A stretch of DNA of 64,000 bases from Cordia subcordata (lineage: Eukaryota; Streptophyta; Magnoliopsida; Boraginales; Cordiaceae). Shown here one piece after another: positions 46,001 to 57,184 of this stretch (positions are counted from its first letter, which is position 1; each line of letters opens with the position of its first letter). Location of the stretch: contig JAPTOF010000012.1 in the NCBI GenBank assembly GCA_028554755.1, positions 2,064,501 to 2,128,500 on the forward strand. The letters are read 5' to 3'. The notes beneath the pieces were generated by a model. That model had not been told where the DNA came from and did no database searches. It worked only from the letters and a program-made list of their open reading frames with translations. Position numbers and translations under genes: made by a program.

Positions 46001-49000
46001 TTAATTAGGAAAATAAAATCAAAATAATGCATTGACATTGATGAAAAAGCATCGACATGTGGCATTGACGAAAAAGGCATATATTTTACTTTACATAATA
46101 TAAACTGGGAATAAATTCATTAAATTAAGATATTATTTTGATCAGGAAACTTCTTGTAGGTGGGAAAAAAATTGCATGTGGCATTGACAATATGGCATGG
46201 ACTCTCTTTTATAATATATATAGAATATATATAGATCTGCAGTTACAGTCTACAAGCAGAAGTAACCACTTTGCTCAAGTATCATTTGTTAAGTCGTATG
46301 TGCATTGGTTGCATAATGGGCGACTTCAGTCTCTTTTTCATGAAAATGGACACTTCATTATTAGTTTGCTGCATATTGATTTATAAAGCACTTAATCTTC
46401 TGAACTAAATTAGGAAATGAGCTTCCAGCGGAACTTGTTCAAACTTTGTTGAAGATGGCACCTACAACTGAAGAAGAATTGAAGTTGAGAGTTTATAGTG
46501 GCGAACTCTCTCGACTGGGGCCTGCTGAGCGCTTCCTTAAAGTCTTGGTTGACATTCCATTTGCTTTTAAGAGGCTAGAATCATTACATCTTATGTGCAC
46601 ACTTCAGGAGGAGGTAGCAACAGCTAAAGAATCTTTTGCTACCTTGGAGGTAAGATTTTTCATTTCCTAATTGTGTCTATGTATGAATTATTTACTTCAA
46701 ACTCTTATTGTTATTGATATTTCACATTGTAGAATCATTCTAGAAAATCATGACTTTGATTCATGGTTGCTAAAGGCCAGTTTACTGTCAAGTTTATTTT
46801 TCTAGAAAATTAATCTTTATCAGTTAGAATAGGAAACTGAATGGAGCCAGTTAAAAAGTTAATATGGCAAGGAGTATTAGACCCAAAGATAAGTCATCTT
46901 GAAGTTTATCTTGCTTTCTAAATCTTCCTGTAATTTGCTATTCAAACAGCCTCTACTTATAATGTTAAAATAGTATCATGAAAAATTCCCAGAGCTACTG
47001 TGGCATTGGGATGTAATATGAGAAAATCTTGCAATAACAAATTGCTATTGGCTTCCTTGGAATGGCATGGTAGGTGCAACCAGCAGATAGCCTGCTATTA
47101 TGTAATATGCCATCATGGGAACTTTTTGGATTTGCTTCTACCAGTGTGTCTTTCATCCTTCTTCCACTCTACCTTTATATATTGTCCACCTTTCTAACTA
47201 CTCCTCACTGCTTGTTTCTCTTGCTATGTCAGTGAATCTGATCCATCTTCCTTTTCACAAGGAGGAATAACGGGTGTTAAATGCCTCATGCTGAAGGACC
47301 ATGCTCGAAATGGTTATGTTTATTCATTTTAAATCCTTAAGTTCAGAAGCATCATCATCTTTCATTCTAATAGTTTTACTCTAGCTCCTCACTAGGTTGC
47401 TGTTCCTTTAGCTAGACTAACAAAAATGTTATAAAATTAAGATGCAGTCTAATTTGCTTTTATGTTTACCAATTAAGTTGAGCATGTGTAGAGAGAGAAT
47501 CCATGAAGCTTGATAAGTGATCTAAACATGGCAAACAGGTGAATTAGTCCTTGTAATTGTCTGCACTTCCTTAAGATTTAATTGTATTCCTGTAATTGCA
47601 TTCTTGTGTTGTAAGTTTCTCTAGATGTCATCAATTTGTCTCGTACATCCAGCAATCTTCATCTAAGGCTCCCCTTCCTCTTCACTGTATTCTTGTAAAT
47701 AGATCGATAATGTTTCAGAGGGATATATATAACATATGATTTTTCATTTTGGGATTGGAATATCATTTGAAGAATTTCTTTTATATGATGCATTTGAGAC
47801 AAGGGTCCCTGTTCCAGTGAGCTTGCATGGACTGTATGCCACCCCTTAATGTTGTTTCCTTGCAGAAGATGCATCCTCTACTCGATTTACATTTATGAGA
47901 AATGTGCACAATGCTTGCAGTTTTCTGTAATGAATTTAATTTTATGTGCATATTTTGACTGGGCTGTTAATATTTTTCCTTAATATTTCATTACTGAGTG
48001 CAATTTATGCTTCTAACCCTATAGATGTCTTAAGTATTAGTTTTATTTTTAGGAACCTGAGCTGTCTCCTGTCTGGCCAGCTTTTATCTCTTATCTTGCT
48101 CTTCAAATAATGACCACATATGTGAGCTCAGTATCTAATAGGTTCGCTTTCTGGAATACTGGATATATTATTCTATAATTATCATGGTAAGGATTTTCAC
48201 AAATATGTTGTAGAAGAGTACATGAATTCTGCATCTCGTAAATCTCATTTTATTTTGCTCGGCCATTGCTTGTTGGATTTGAAATCATTGACTGCCGTGT
48301 TCAGTTATTTTCATGTCACGAGAAATATGGGTGTTTGACTTTTTCCAAATCATACTGTAGGCTGCTTGCACAGAACTCCGCAAAAGCAGGTTATTTCTCA
48401 AACTTCTTGAGGCTGTTCTCAAGACTGGAAATCGTATGAATGATGGGACATTCCGTGGTGGAGCACAAGCATTCAAACTTGACACACTTCTCAAATTATC
48501 AGATGTCAGAGGGGCAGACGGGAAAACTACACTCCTGCATTTTGTTGTGCAGGAGATAATTCGCTCTGAAGGCATGAGAGCTGCTCGTGCAGCAAGAGAC
48601 CGAAGGAGCATCTCCAGCATAATGTCTGATGATCTACTTGAGGATTCTTCTGAGGCTACAGAGGAGCACTTTCGAAATCTTGGTCTGCAGGTTGTTTCAA
48701 GTTTGGGCAATGAGCTTGAGAATGTCAAGAAAGCTGCTGTCTTGGATGCTGATGGCTTAACTAGCACTGTCGCTAATCTCGGCCATGCAGTCATAAAAGC
48801 CAAGAAGTTTCTAAATTCAGAGATGCAGGGTGTGGATGAAGACAATGGGTTTCACCAGGCACTAAAGAGTTTTGTGCCAATTGCTGAGGGTGATGTCACC
48901 CGGTTGCTTGAAGAGGAGAAGAGAATAATGGCTCTGGTGAAAAGCGCGGCTGATTACTTCCACGGAAATTCTGGGAAGGATGAGGGGTTGCGAATATTTA

Positions 49001-49368
49001 CCATTGTGAGGGATTTTCTATTAATGTTAGACAAAGTATGCAGGGAGGTGAAAAATACCCCAAGAAGGTCAATGAAAAGCCTAAAGAAAGAAGATTCTAC
49101 GGTAACACCCCAACTGAAGAAAGAAGATTCTACCGTGACACCCCAACTGAAGAAAGAAGATTCTACCGTGACACCCCAACTGAAGAAAGAAGATTCTACC
49201 GTGACACCCCAACTGAAGAAAGAAGATTCTACAGTAACACCCCAACTGAAGAAAGAAGATTCTAAAGTAACACCTCGCCAGCCTCCTCCGGATCCTCGCC
49301 AACTTCTTTTTCCAGCAATTGCGGAGAGACGAGTAGATAGTAGTTCTAGTTCAGATGATGAGACTTAG
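40059..49368 (+). CDS. FH5: Class I formin (FH5-like), membrane-anchored actin nucleator
   Basis: Nucleates and elongates actin from the plasma membrane. Six exons: 40059-40202, 42369-43065, 43150-43819, 43925-44121, 46414-46649, 48361-49368; 983 residues, all phases close. Exon 1 encodes a signal peptide ([20 protein letters not shown] then ATA). Next come a conserved ectodomain ([37 protein letters not shown]) and an extensin-like Ser/Pro stretch ([13 protein letters not shown]). A membrane helix lies at about 230-252 ([20 protein letters not shown]), a proline-rich FH1 at about 390-460, and a full FH2 from about 470. FH2 marks include [42 protein letters not shown] and [19 protein letters not shown]. 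Introns 1, 4 and 5 are about 2 kb each. Two in-frame minisatellites lie in this gene. A likely 3'-UTR intron follows the stop (49386-49535). Confidence 0.95.
43386..43475 (+). repeat. 30-bp coding minisatellite in the formin, 3 copies
   Basis: Three head-to-tail 30-bp units encode [20 protein letters not shown] and [10 protein letters not shown] just before the FH1 domain. Copies differ by only a few bases. The period keeps the frame, so copy number may vary without breaking the protein. Confidence 0.93.
44122..46413 (+). other. Intron 4 of the formin, with repeat-derived DNA
   Basis: 2.3 kb. Contains a TGTGTG/poly-T/poly-G stretch at about 44366-44440. A segment at about 45990-46240 is similar to 25990-26120 and 27470-27600 (GACATGTGGC, AAATTCATTAAATTAAGA), probably a dispersed non-autonomous element. 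Open frames here have no domain and cross no splice site. Confidence 0.6.
49081..49278 (+). repeat. 33-bp coding minisatellite in the formin C-terminus, 6 copies
   Basis: Six 33-bp units encode [11 protein letters not shown] five times and [11 protein letters not shown] once (residues about 889-954), between the end of FH2 and the C-terminal LFPAIAERR motif. The three central units look identical at DNA level, which points to recent unequal exchange or slippage. The peptide is charged with a T-P dipeptide per unit. Confidence 0.95.
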
Positions 49369-51163
49369 TAGTTCAGTTGGAACAGGTAAGTGAAATTATT
49401 GGGTTTGTTCATTGTACTCATTTCACGGGATTATTTCACTAATAGACTCCGTGTAAGTATTGTATCTTCATTGTTTCTGTACCATTTAGGTCTTGAATTT
49501 AATTCTATTCTCCATGTTCATTCTCTATTTTGCAGTTCCTTCAAGCATCAATCTGGAGCCTGAGCGCAGCCGCAAAGTTATTAGACCTCCAAGTCTCATT
49601 GTTCACGGTATGGCTAACTTCACTGGAATAGAAACCTGTTACAAAGTTGATTGTGCAGTATCTCACAAACATCTTCTTGTCCAGTCCAAAATGGTTGATG
49701 CGGGGTTCCTGGTAAATGACAGATCCTCTAGATCTGGACCTCCACTTGTGTATCATAGTTAGAATATTCTGAAGCTTTTGTTAATAATTCTTTTTGTCAA
49801 TTTTGTTGTTCAAATTTTTGTAGCATGCCTTGGTTTTCTGTTAGGTACATGATTCAATAGGAATTACTCCTTTTTTTTTTTTTAAATTTCTTTGATGTAC
49901 TCTGTATTTTGGTATCCTTGTACTAAACTCAAAAAGGTACAGATTAGATTTTGTTCTTTTTCCCCTCTCAGTTGATCTACCTTGTCAGAATCCTGGTTGA
50001 GATGAATCTCAACTTTTAGCTTAAAATATCCGAGGGAAGTTTCCTTAATGGTAAAGTTGTCGTGGTGTGACCTGAAAGTGATGGATTCGTCTTCAGAATT
50101 AACAATACATCTAAAGCATCTAAGCTTTATGTTGATAGGACTGGGCGGCGCAACTCTCTGTGGTTATGATATAATAGAGGAAGCCCTTTACTTGGTGAGT
50201 TTATACGTGTGGTCATGCACTTTTCACTAGCAATGTACTTCTGAAAAATCCCGACTTTACTATAAGCACAGTCAAACAAAAAGGTCCTCTTTCAAGTTTC
50301 GAAATGAGAATGCCCTGACGTGTGTAGAAATCTGGAGAAGGTTATCTTCAATTGTTGAACTGGTTTGAGTAATAAAGGAAGTGAATCATAAATGTTTATC
50401 TACCATTACCTGCAAATAAACAACTAGAAGATGGTCATTCAATCATCACATCAAGTGTCCATATCCTGCTAAAAGTTAATTTTTTTCGTAATATCATGAC
50501 GTTATAATTTTATGACGAGATCTAATAACGGTGAATTTGTTTGATTATTTTAGTATTTCATTGCAAAAGATTTTTGCTCACCTTTTTTCTTTTTAGCGTT
50601 CAAAGGTTGTAAGGGAAAGATCATGGAGACTTGAGTTCTTGAGAAAGTTATCATCTTTCTTGTCCTTTGCTCAACTCAATCAAATATATATGTATGTGTG
50701 CGAATAGAAATCTACTGCGACAGAAAGAATCTGTAGCAAGAAGAAAAGGTCCTATTTATTTCATGCTCAATATATATTCGAATTGACCAACATGTGCCAA
50801 ACATTTCAAATATGGATGTTTACTTCTACCAAACCTTAATAAATGTATATCATGTGTCCTTCGCTATCTAAATTTGAATGTCACTTAAAACATTATAATG
50901 TGCTGGGTTGCCGCTCAATTTGTGAAGCTTGACACATATTGAGTAGAATTCAGATTTAATTTTATTACTTGCATGTGTTTATTCATCTTCAATTTTAAAA
51001 TAATGTAATGTAAAAAATGAATTATGAAAGAAATCAAATCTCATGTTTTATCCTAGACCACCAACCAACTAAGTATAGATTACTTGGGATATGGCGGTTG
51101 ACCTGATTGTGTCTTTTGTAGAAGAGTAGAGAATTGCGAGCACCTTTACTTCACCAAAACCGC

Positions 51164-51227
<64 letters not shown>

Positions 51228-52526
51228 TTTTGAGAACATTAGTGTGTTTTATTTCATGTTAAATATGCGTATTTTTAATATAAAAAATTCATTTCGGTTT
51301 TCAAAAAACAAAATGCTATTTCCACCCTTATTCATGAGTTAGTAAACTTCATATTTAATTCACCCTAAGATAATAAATCCCGTAGCAAGGCGGACTAGGA
51401 ATGCACCCTAAAATATGCTAGAAGCCAGTGTCAACTTTGTTTAGGGGATTGAAGGATAGCTTAAGTGGTTGAGATTATTACTCCCAAGCGTGAGGTCCTG
51501 AATTCAATTTCATGGAGGTTTTGAAAAGGTAGAGGGGTTTAACCAAAAAAAAAAAAGAAGAAGAAAAAGAAGAAAAGAGAAAAGAAAGAAAGAAAAGAAA
51601 CTTTGTTTATAAATTAACTAAAAGTTAAACATTCACTAATTACGTGCCACCAGAAAGGAGGTAATTCGTTAAATTTTAAAACACCAAACATAATTAATTA
51701 ACTATAGAAGCTATAGAGGATAAGGTGCATTTCAGGTTAGTTGGATAATCTAATAAGGAAAGTTAAAAACCTTTAATCAAGTCTAAATTAATGCAAATTG
51801 TGAGGGGTGAAATAAAAATTGTTACATCTTCTAGGGGATATACACAAAAAAAAAAAAAAAAAGATAAATGAACAACCAAAAAGATGACAAAATGCTTACA
51901 ACTATATAAGGACAATGAAGTTATTCCCATGCTGACCCACCAAAGCCAAAAAAGATGAAGTGATACAATCAAACACCAGTAGGAAAAAGGTGCCATGAAA
52001 TTGTGTCATAGCATATGTTTATAAGCAAAGGACATTAAAACACCACCTTAGAAATTAAAGATGCCTTCTTATAGATAGATCATTCTTGACCTGTGATCAC
52101 ATTCAAAATTCTGAGGTGCCTATAAAATGTGTCAGTCAATATTTAACTCATCTTATGTCCATTTCTTTGCTCTTAATTCTTACTTTGCTTGCCTCTCTTA
52201 TTTACTATCATTTATTAGTGTCATTCTCAAAACCAGACTTCTATACTAAACCCAAGATTTTTCGTTTCTTTTTTGGAATTTCATACATATCCTATATCTT
52301 TTCATGTTTGTTTAACACTCTTTGTTTGTGTTGAAAATGGTTTTTGGTAGTTGTGTAGCTTGATGGTTTTTGAATATGCAAAGGAAAATTGAAAGAACTT
52401 TATGTTTAGCTACACTTTTTATAGCTTGAATGGAGTTAAAGAAAGAAAATGGGGTTGGGAATGGATAAGCACTTGGAAACAGTGTTTTTTTGCTTATAGA
52501 TAAGTCAATTCCAATTTTTTTAAAAT
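49369..52526. other. Formin 3' UTR and spacer; (ATT)n microsatellite
   Basis: A donor AACAG|GTAAGT at 49385/49386 and an acceptor TTTTGCAG at 49528-49535 suggest an intron 17 bases after the formin stop. A perfect (ATT)n run of about 20 units lies at about 51164-51226. A purine tract (AAGAAAG) is at 51543-51600. No gene is seen in 50.2-52.5 kb. The frames there match nothing I know. Confidence 0.6.
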
Positions 52527-54694
52527 ATGCCAACAGTTTGGTTTTCACTGAAGAAGACATTGCATTGTCAATCAGGGCCGTCAGATGTGTATGACCCAAA
52601 AGCAAGAAAACAGCTGAGCACAATCTTGACAAGAAAGCCAGGTGGTGGAGGCAGGTCAGGTTGTTCAAGGTCCATAGCAAACCTCAAAGATGTTGTCATC
52701 CATGGCAGCAAGAGACACTTGGAGAAGCCTCCAAGTTGTAGCCCAAGATCCATAGGCAGCAGTGAGTTTCTCAACCCAATAACTCATGAAGTTATTCTGA
52801 GCAACTCAAGGTGTGAGCTTAAAATCACAGGCTTTGGAGGTGTTAGTGATGGTGGAAATGGTGGGTCAGCTTTTGTTGGTACATTAAGGCCAGGCACACC
52901 TGGGCCAGGAGGGCACCCTACAATGCATTATTTCAACCCTGCTTATAGGAGCCAAGCTGCTGCTGCTACTCCTCCAAGAAAGACTTCTTCTTCTTTGCTG
53001 GGAGATAGAGAAGGGTCTGGTTATGGCGGCTCTGGGATTTTTGGTGGTGGTGGTGGTGGTGGTAATGGTGTTTCTTCAAAGCCCAGGAGCTCTGTGGACA
53101 CAGATACTAATGGATCTTGTGCAGTCACATGCCACAAATGCAGTGAACAGTTTGGGAAATGGGAGGCTCTTGAAGCTCATCATCTCTCCAAGCATGCTGG
53201 TTAGTGTCTCCTCATTATGATGTTAGGGCTCCATTGGTCTGACTTTTTTTTAAAGTGCTTATTTTTAATAATTTTTAAAAAATATTATTTTTAATTGTGA
53301 AAAGAGTATAAAATAGTACTTTTGCTAAAAAAAAAAAAGTCAATCAAATAGGCCCTTATTGGGGATATTCCAGTTCACTTTTCTGTATTTTCTACTCAAA
53401 ATTTAGTTTCTTTCAATTAATTTCGAATTTGAGTATCCAATTGTCCAACATGAATAAATTTAGACTTTGAGTTTCTATTTTGCACTTTATAGGTAAAGAT
53501 GTGTCTTGCACTTTATACGTAAAGTCGTGCACTGGCATAGTTATGATCAGCAGCCTCTGTGGCACATTAACTTTCTCTGTTGAATGAAATGTAATAAGTA
53601 TATGATACCTTTCTGCCATTGGAGCTTTTGTCTCTTTGTCTCCTTTTTTCTCATCAAATCCTAACTAATCATTCTGTAACATATTTAGGCAGTGTTTAAT
53701 CTCTGAAAAAGAAACGAAAAGAAAAAAGAGAGAGAGATAGATCCCTGTCTCAGATTCTAGAAATTCTAGGCTTAATATGAATTGCAGATATGTAAGGGAA
53801 TGGTTTTCATTGTTTCTCTGCAATATTTTCTCTTGGCAAACATTAGTACATTGAAGTTTACTAGTATATTACAATACCTCATATCCTGTCCAGTGGATAA
53901 TCTGATCATTATCCTGCAATTACACACTTTGGATTATAAATTGCTCCGCGGATGGAGTTTATCAGTTTGTATGAATTCTAAGTCATCCAAGGATCTATTT
54001 TTAGTTCCCTATTATATGTGTAAAACTCTGTTGTAATAAATGTCATATCTCATATCTCACAGTGACTGAACTTGTGGAGGGGGACTCATCGAGGAAAATT
54101 GTCGAAATAATATGCCGATCAAGCTGGCTGAAGTCAGAAAGCCATTGTGGTCGCATTGAAAGGGTCTTGAAAGTTCATAATATGCAGAAGACATTGGCTC
54201 GGTTTGAAGATTATCGCGAGATGGTGAAACTGAAGGCAAGTAAGCTCCCCAAGAAACATCCGCGCTGTCTTGCAGACGGAAATGAACTCCTAAGGTTCTA
54301 CGGCACGACTGTTGCATGCTGTCTTGGTGTAAATGGATCTTCAAGTCTCTGTATGTTGGAAAAATGCAGTGTATGTCGAATTCTCACGAATGGTTTCTCT
54401 ACAAAACATGAATTCAGTGGTGGAGTTGGCGTTTTCACCACTGCCACAAGTGCAAGAGCGTTTGAATCTATTGAAGTGCCTGAAGGTGATCCCTCTACTA
54501 GAAAGACCTTGATAGTCTGCAGAGTTATTGCAGGGAGAGTCCACAGGCCTCTTGACAACATTCAAGAAATCGCTAACCAGACGGGATTTGACTCGTTGGC
54601 TGGGAAAGTAGGTCTTTATTCTAACACAGAGGAACTTTATTTGCTGAATCCTAGAGCTCTTCTTCCTTGTTTCGTCGTGATCTGCAAACTTTGA
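52527..54694 (+). CDS. C2H2 zinc finger protein with PARP-like C-terminal domain
   Basis: Two exons, 52527-53199 and 54063-54694, join as HHLSKHA|VTELVEGDSSRKIVE in phase; 434 residues. The N-terminal half is basic, Gly/Ser-rich and disordered (GGGGGGG run from GGT slippage near 53040-53063). One C2H2 finger (C-x2-C-x12-H-x4-H; CHKCSEQFGKWEALEAHHLS then KH) sits at about 202-223, right before the splice site. The second exon matches the PARP-superfamily fold seen in this plant family: HPRCLADGNELLRFYGTTVA, CSVCRILTNGF, FTTATSARAFES, TLIVCRVIAGRVHRP. Where active PARPs have H-G-T this copy has Y-G-T, so NAD-dependent transferase activity is doubtful. The usual name is 'zinc finger protein-related' (Arabidopsis At5g54630-like, from memory). 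Location and function are not known; nuclear is likely. Confidence 0.88.
53226..53355. mobile_element. Tourist MITE in the zinc finger gene intron
   Basis: 130 bp with ends GGGCTCCATTGGTCTGACTT and GGGCCTATTTGATTGACTTT (right read backwards). TTA flanks at 53223-53225 and 53356-53358. It begins 26 bases after the splice donor but leaves it intact. Confidence 0.7.
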
Positions 54695-55586
54695 GAAACA
54701 ATAGAACTTCTTTGTTCTCCTGAAAGCATTTTATCCTTGGATCATGATTCGCGTTCTCTGCGAATTTTGTTATCTGTAGGTAGAATATTCTGTATCTTCC
54801 TCATATATTGGTTGTGTATTATTAAGATTAATCTGCATACACTTTTCCTCCAGTGTTATTCTTTTCTTGGTGGCCTCAGAATATGATAGACTCGGCCCAT
54901 GACGTTATGAGAAAATCAAATGGTAGTAAACTGAGGATACGTTTATGGTACTGCCATTGAATATCTCTTATAACGTCATATGGATTGAGGAAATCTAAAT
55001 CCGAATATCTTGCTGCAGACAGAATCTGCAGTACAACTTGTTGCTTATTTGAAGAACTAACAAATCAGTACTTGGATTATTTCTGGAACTCAAAAGACAA
55101 ACAGGATAGTGTTGGCCACTCTATTCTGATAGCCACCAAAAATCCATCTTTTGTCATCTAACCAGATAACAAAAGCAACTTCTTTGAATTTGTATAGTCG
55201 AGTAGTAAATGCCTTTTCTGGAAAAAGGGAAAATCAAGTAGGAATTTGTACCTGTTGTTACTAAAGAAAGATAGAAATGTAATTAATGTAAAAGAGAGAA
55301 AAAGAAAAAGCAAATACAGCAATGCGATTAACTCTTGTCGCTTTCAAGACTTGCCCTTCAGAGTTGTTGCAAGTTTTTAAAGATGCAGACCATCATCTAA
55401 CAGTCAATGCTTGATTCCAATCAGCAACTTCTGGTCCCTGAAGTCAAAAATGATAATCTTCATAGTCTGAGATTTCTCGATTTTTGACAAGCCAACTAAC
55501 TCAAATTTTAATGAACAAGCAAAAAAAAAAAAAAAGCAAAGCCATACCTAAAAGTTAAAGCTAAAACCAGGAAATAGTGTTACTAA

Positions 55587-55701
55587 GAGGGTGTCTGGCA
55601 GTGCTTGTTTGGGGTTTATAAGTACCAAACAGTAAAAAGTGTGCGAGAGGGTGCTTCTTTGGTTCTTATAAGCACCCAGATAAGCAAAGCCAAACACCAT
55701 C
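55587..55701. mobile_element. Tourist-like MITE
   Basis: 115 bp. Ends GAGGGTGTCTGGCAGTGCTT and GATGGTGTTTGGCTTTGCTT (right read backwards), of the same family as the 24125 copy. The left flank is TAA, the right flank AAA, so the duplication is imperfect. Confidence 0.65.
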
Positions 55702-56491
55702 AAAGCATGAATTGTTTTCAGACTTATGCACAGGGCAGGCACAATAGCCGGACATGGATAGAACTTGTAAAGCAGTTATTAAGCTTATAAAGAGCTTAAA
55801 AGCTTGTGAACTGTTCCATCCATTAGCAGGACCACCGTGGTGGTCCTTTGATAGATTTGTTCTAAAATTGATTGTTAGCCAAAAACTAGAAGACAAGGAT
55901 TAAGAATATTACGTGTCATGTTTGTCTTTATGTTACTCTCTCTGCCAGGCAATGTCATCTTTGTCTCGGTATGGTAATTTGAATTGGTCCTGTAAATGCA
56001 GTTGTGCAGTTTACCCTGTCAGGGTTTTCTCTGTATGATATGGATGACTTTCTTGGTGCAAGAGTAAATACATCTCTACATAAGGCAAGGGATCCATCTC
56101 TTTCAAGCATTTCAAAAGTAGTGATCAGGAACTTGACTCGTATTAATATGTTAAATCTTAAAATACATGATTCCGCTCTAAACGAGTATGATTCAAGTTC
56201 GTCAAGCTCAAGTCCTATGAACCTCCGCCTTTGAGTACGAAAGTGGTGACCTCTGTTGGATAATCCTCACAAAGCCTTTCGATTCGATAACATTTGCCTT
56301 TTTACATGTTTCAAATAACATTCATTTAAGAACAGATGAACACAAAAGAAGATATTGTGCTCAGTTGGCATTGACTGCTGATTTCGACTATTCATCCTGT
56401 CATCTGGTGAAGGTGGCCCCTTTTTTGGCTGACATTGTTTCGGCCCTCTTCTCAAGTTTTTTGGTGATAAAATATTGGTCAAATTGACTTG

Positions 56492-56597
56492 GAGGGTGTT
56501 TGGGTACTTAAAAAAGTGCTTGTAAGTACCCTAAATAAAATGTTGGTAAGAGGAGCTTTTTATTTTGAGTTCTATATAAGCGATGACAAACACCCTC
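56492..56597. mobile_element. Tourist-like MITE
   Basis: 106 bp. Ends GAGGGTGTTTGGGTACTTAA and GAGGGTGTTTGTCATCGCTT (right read backwards). Flanks TTG (left) and TTA (right) suggest a 3-bp duplication with one change. Confidence 0.65.
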
Positions 56598-57184
56598 TTA
56601 AATGTTATTACAAGTGTCAAGAAAAGAATAGTTAAGAAAAATCTATTCATAGTGTTAATTAGAGAAGAGATTACAATTTTCTTGTGTTGATTCGTTAGAA
56701 TGGCTGATTAAGACCATTGAGGCGTAACGACGTATCTTAACCCACATTAAACCTATCAAGATTAGAAACTTTAATGTGTCAAACGTATTCCAACCCATAT
56801 TTCGAATCAATCCGTGAAAAGGGAAAGTCAAATGATATAAACAATTCACAATAACGAATTTCCTTATAGGTTACAAAGTTACCAGATTGCAAGGATTCAA
56901 CCCACATTTCAGAAATCCATTGCTCTTTACACTGCTGGAAAAAGAAGAACTCTCCCCTTGTTTCTGTTTCCTGTGTGCTAGTATTACAAAGTAGAAAGAA
57001 TGTAACGTTGAACTAAAATTACAAGGCAAGAAAGACTCGATCAAATGGCAACTCTTTCAGGCAAAAATAAAAAATGACTGAGGTAATGCTGTCAATCTAG
57101 CTCGTATAAAAACCGAAAATCTGCTACAAAACCAAAGCCGAATATAAAGGAAAAAAGAATTGAATGAATCGAAGTCCTATACAA

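Larger units (their letters stand above)
54695..57184. other. Spacer between convergent genes
   Basis: Contains the 3' ends of the zinc finger gene (plus) and the kinase gene (minus), plus two small MITEs. The frame at 56004-56234 (MQFTLSGFSLYDMDDFLGAR) has no domain I recognise. It is not supported by splice partners. Confidence 0.55.

Noticed and set aside
48285..48845. 186-codon minus-strand frame
   Set aside because: Antisense to the highly conserved FH2 exon of the formin.
49038..49265. Arg/Glu-rich frame with EERRFY repeats
   Set aside because: Frame-shifted reading of the 33-bp formin minisatellite. The true frame continues FH2 to LFPAIAERR and the stop.
49493..49762. 89-codon frame after the formin stop, possible extra exon
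   Set aside because: In-frame stops end the formin before it. Joining through the likely 3'-UTR intron does not extend the protein past the TAG TAG.
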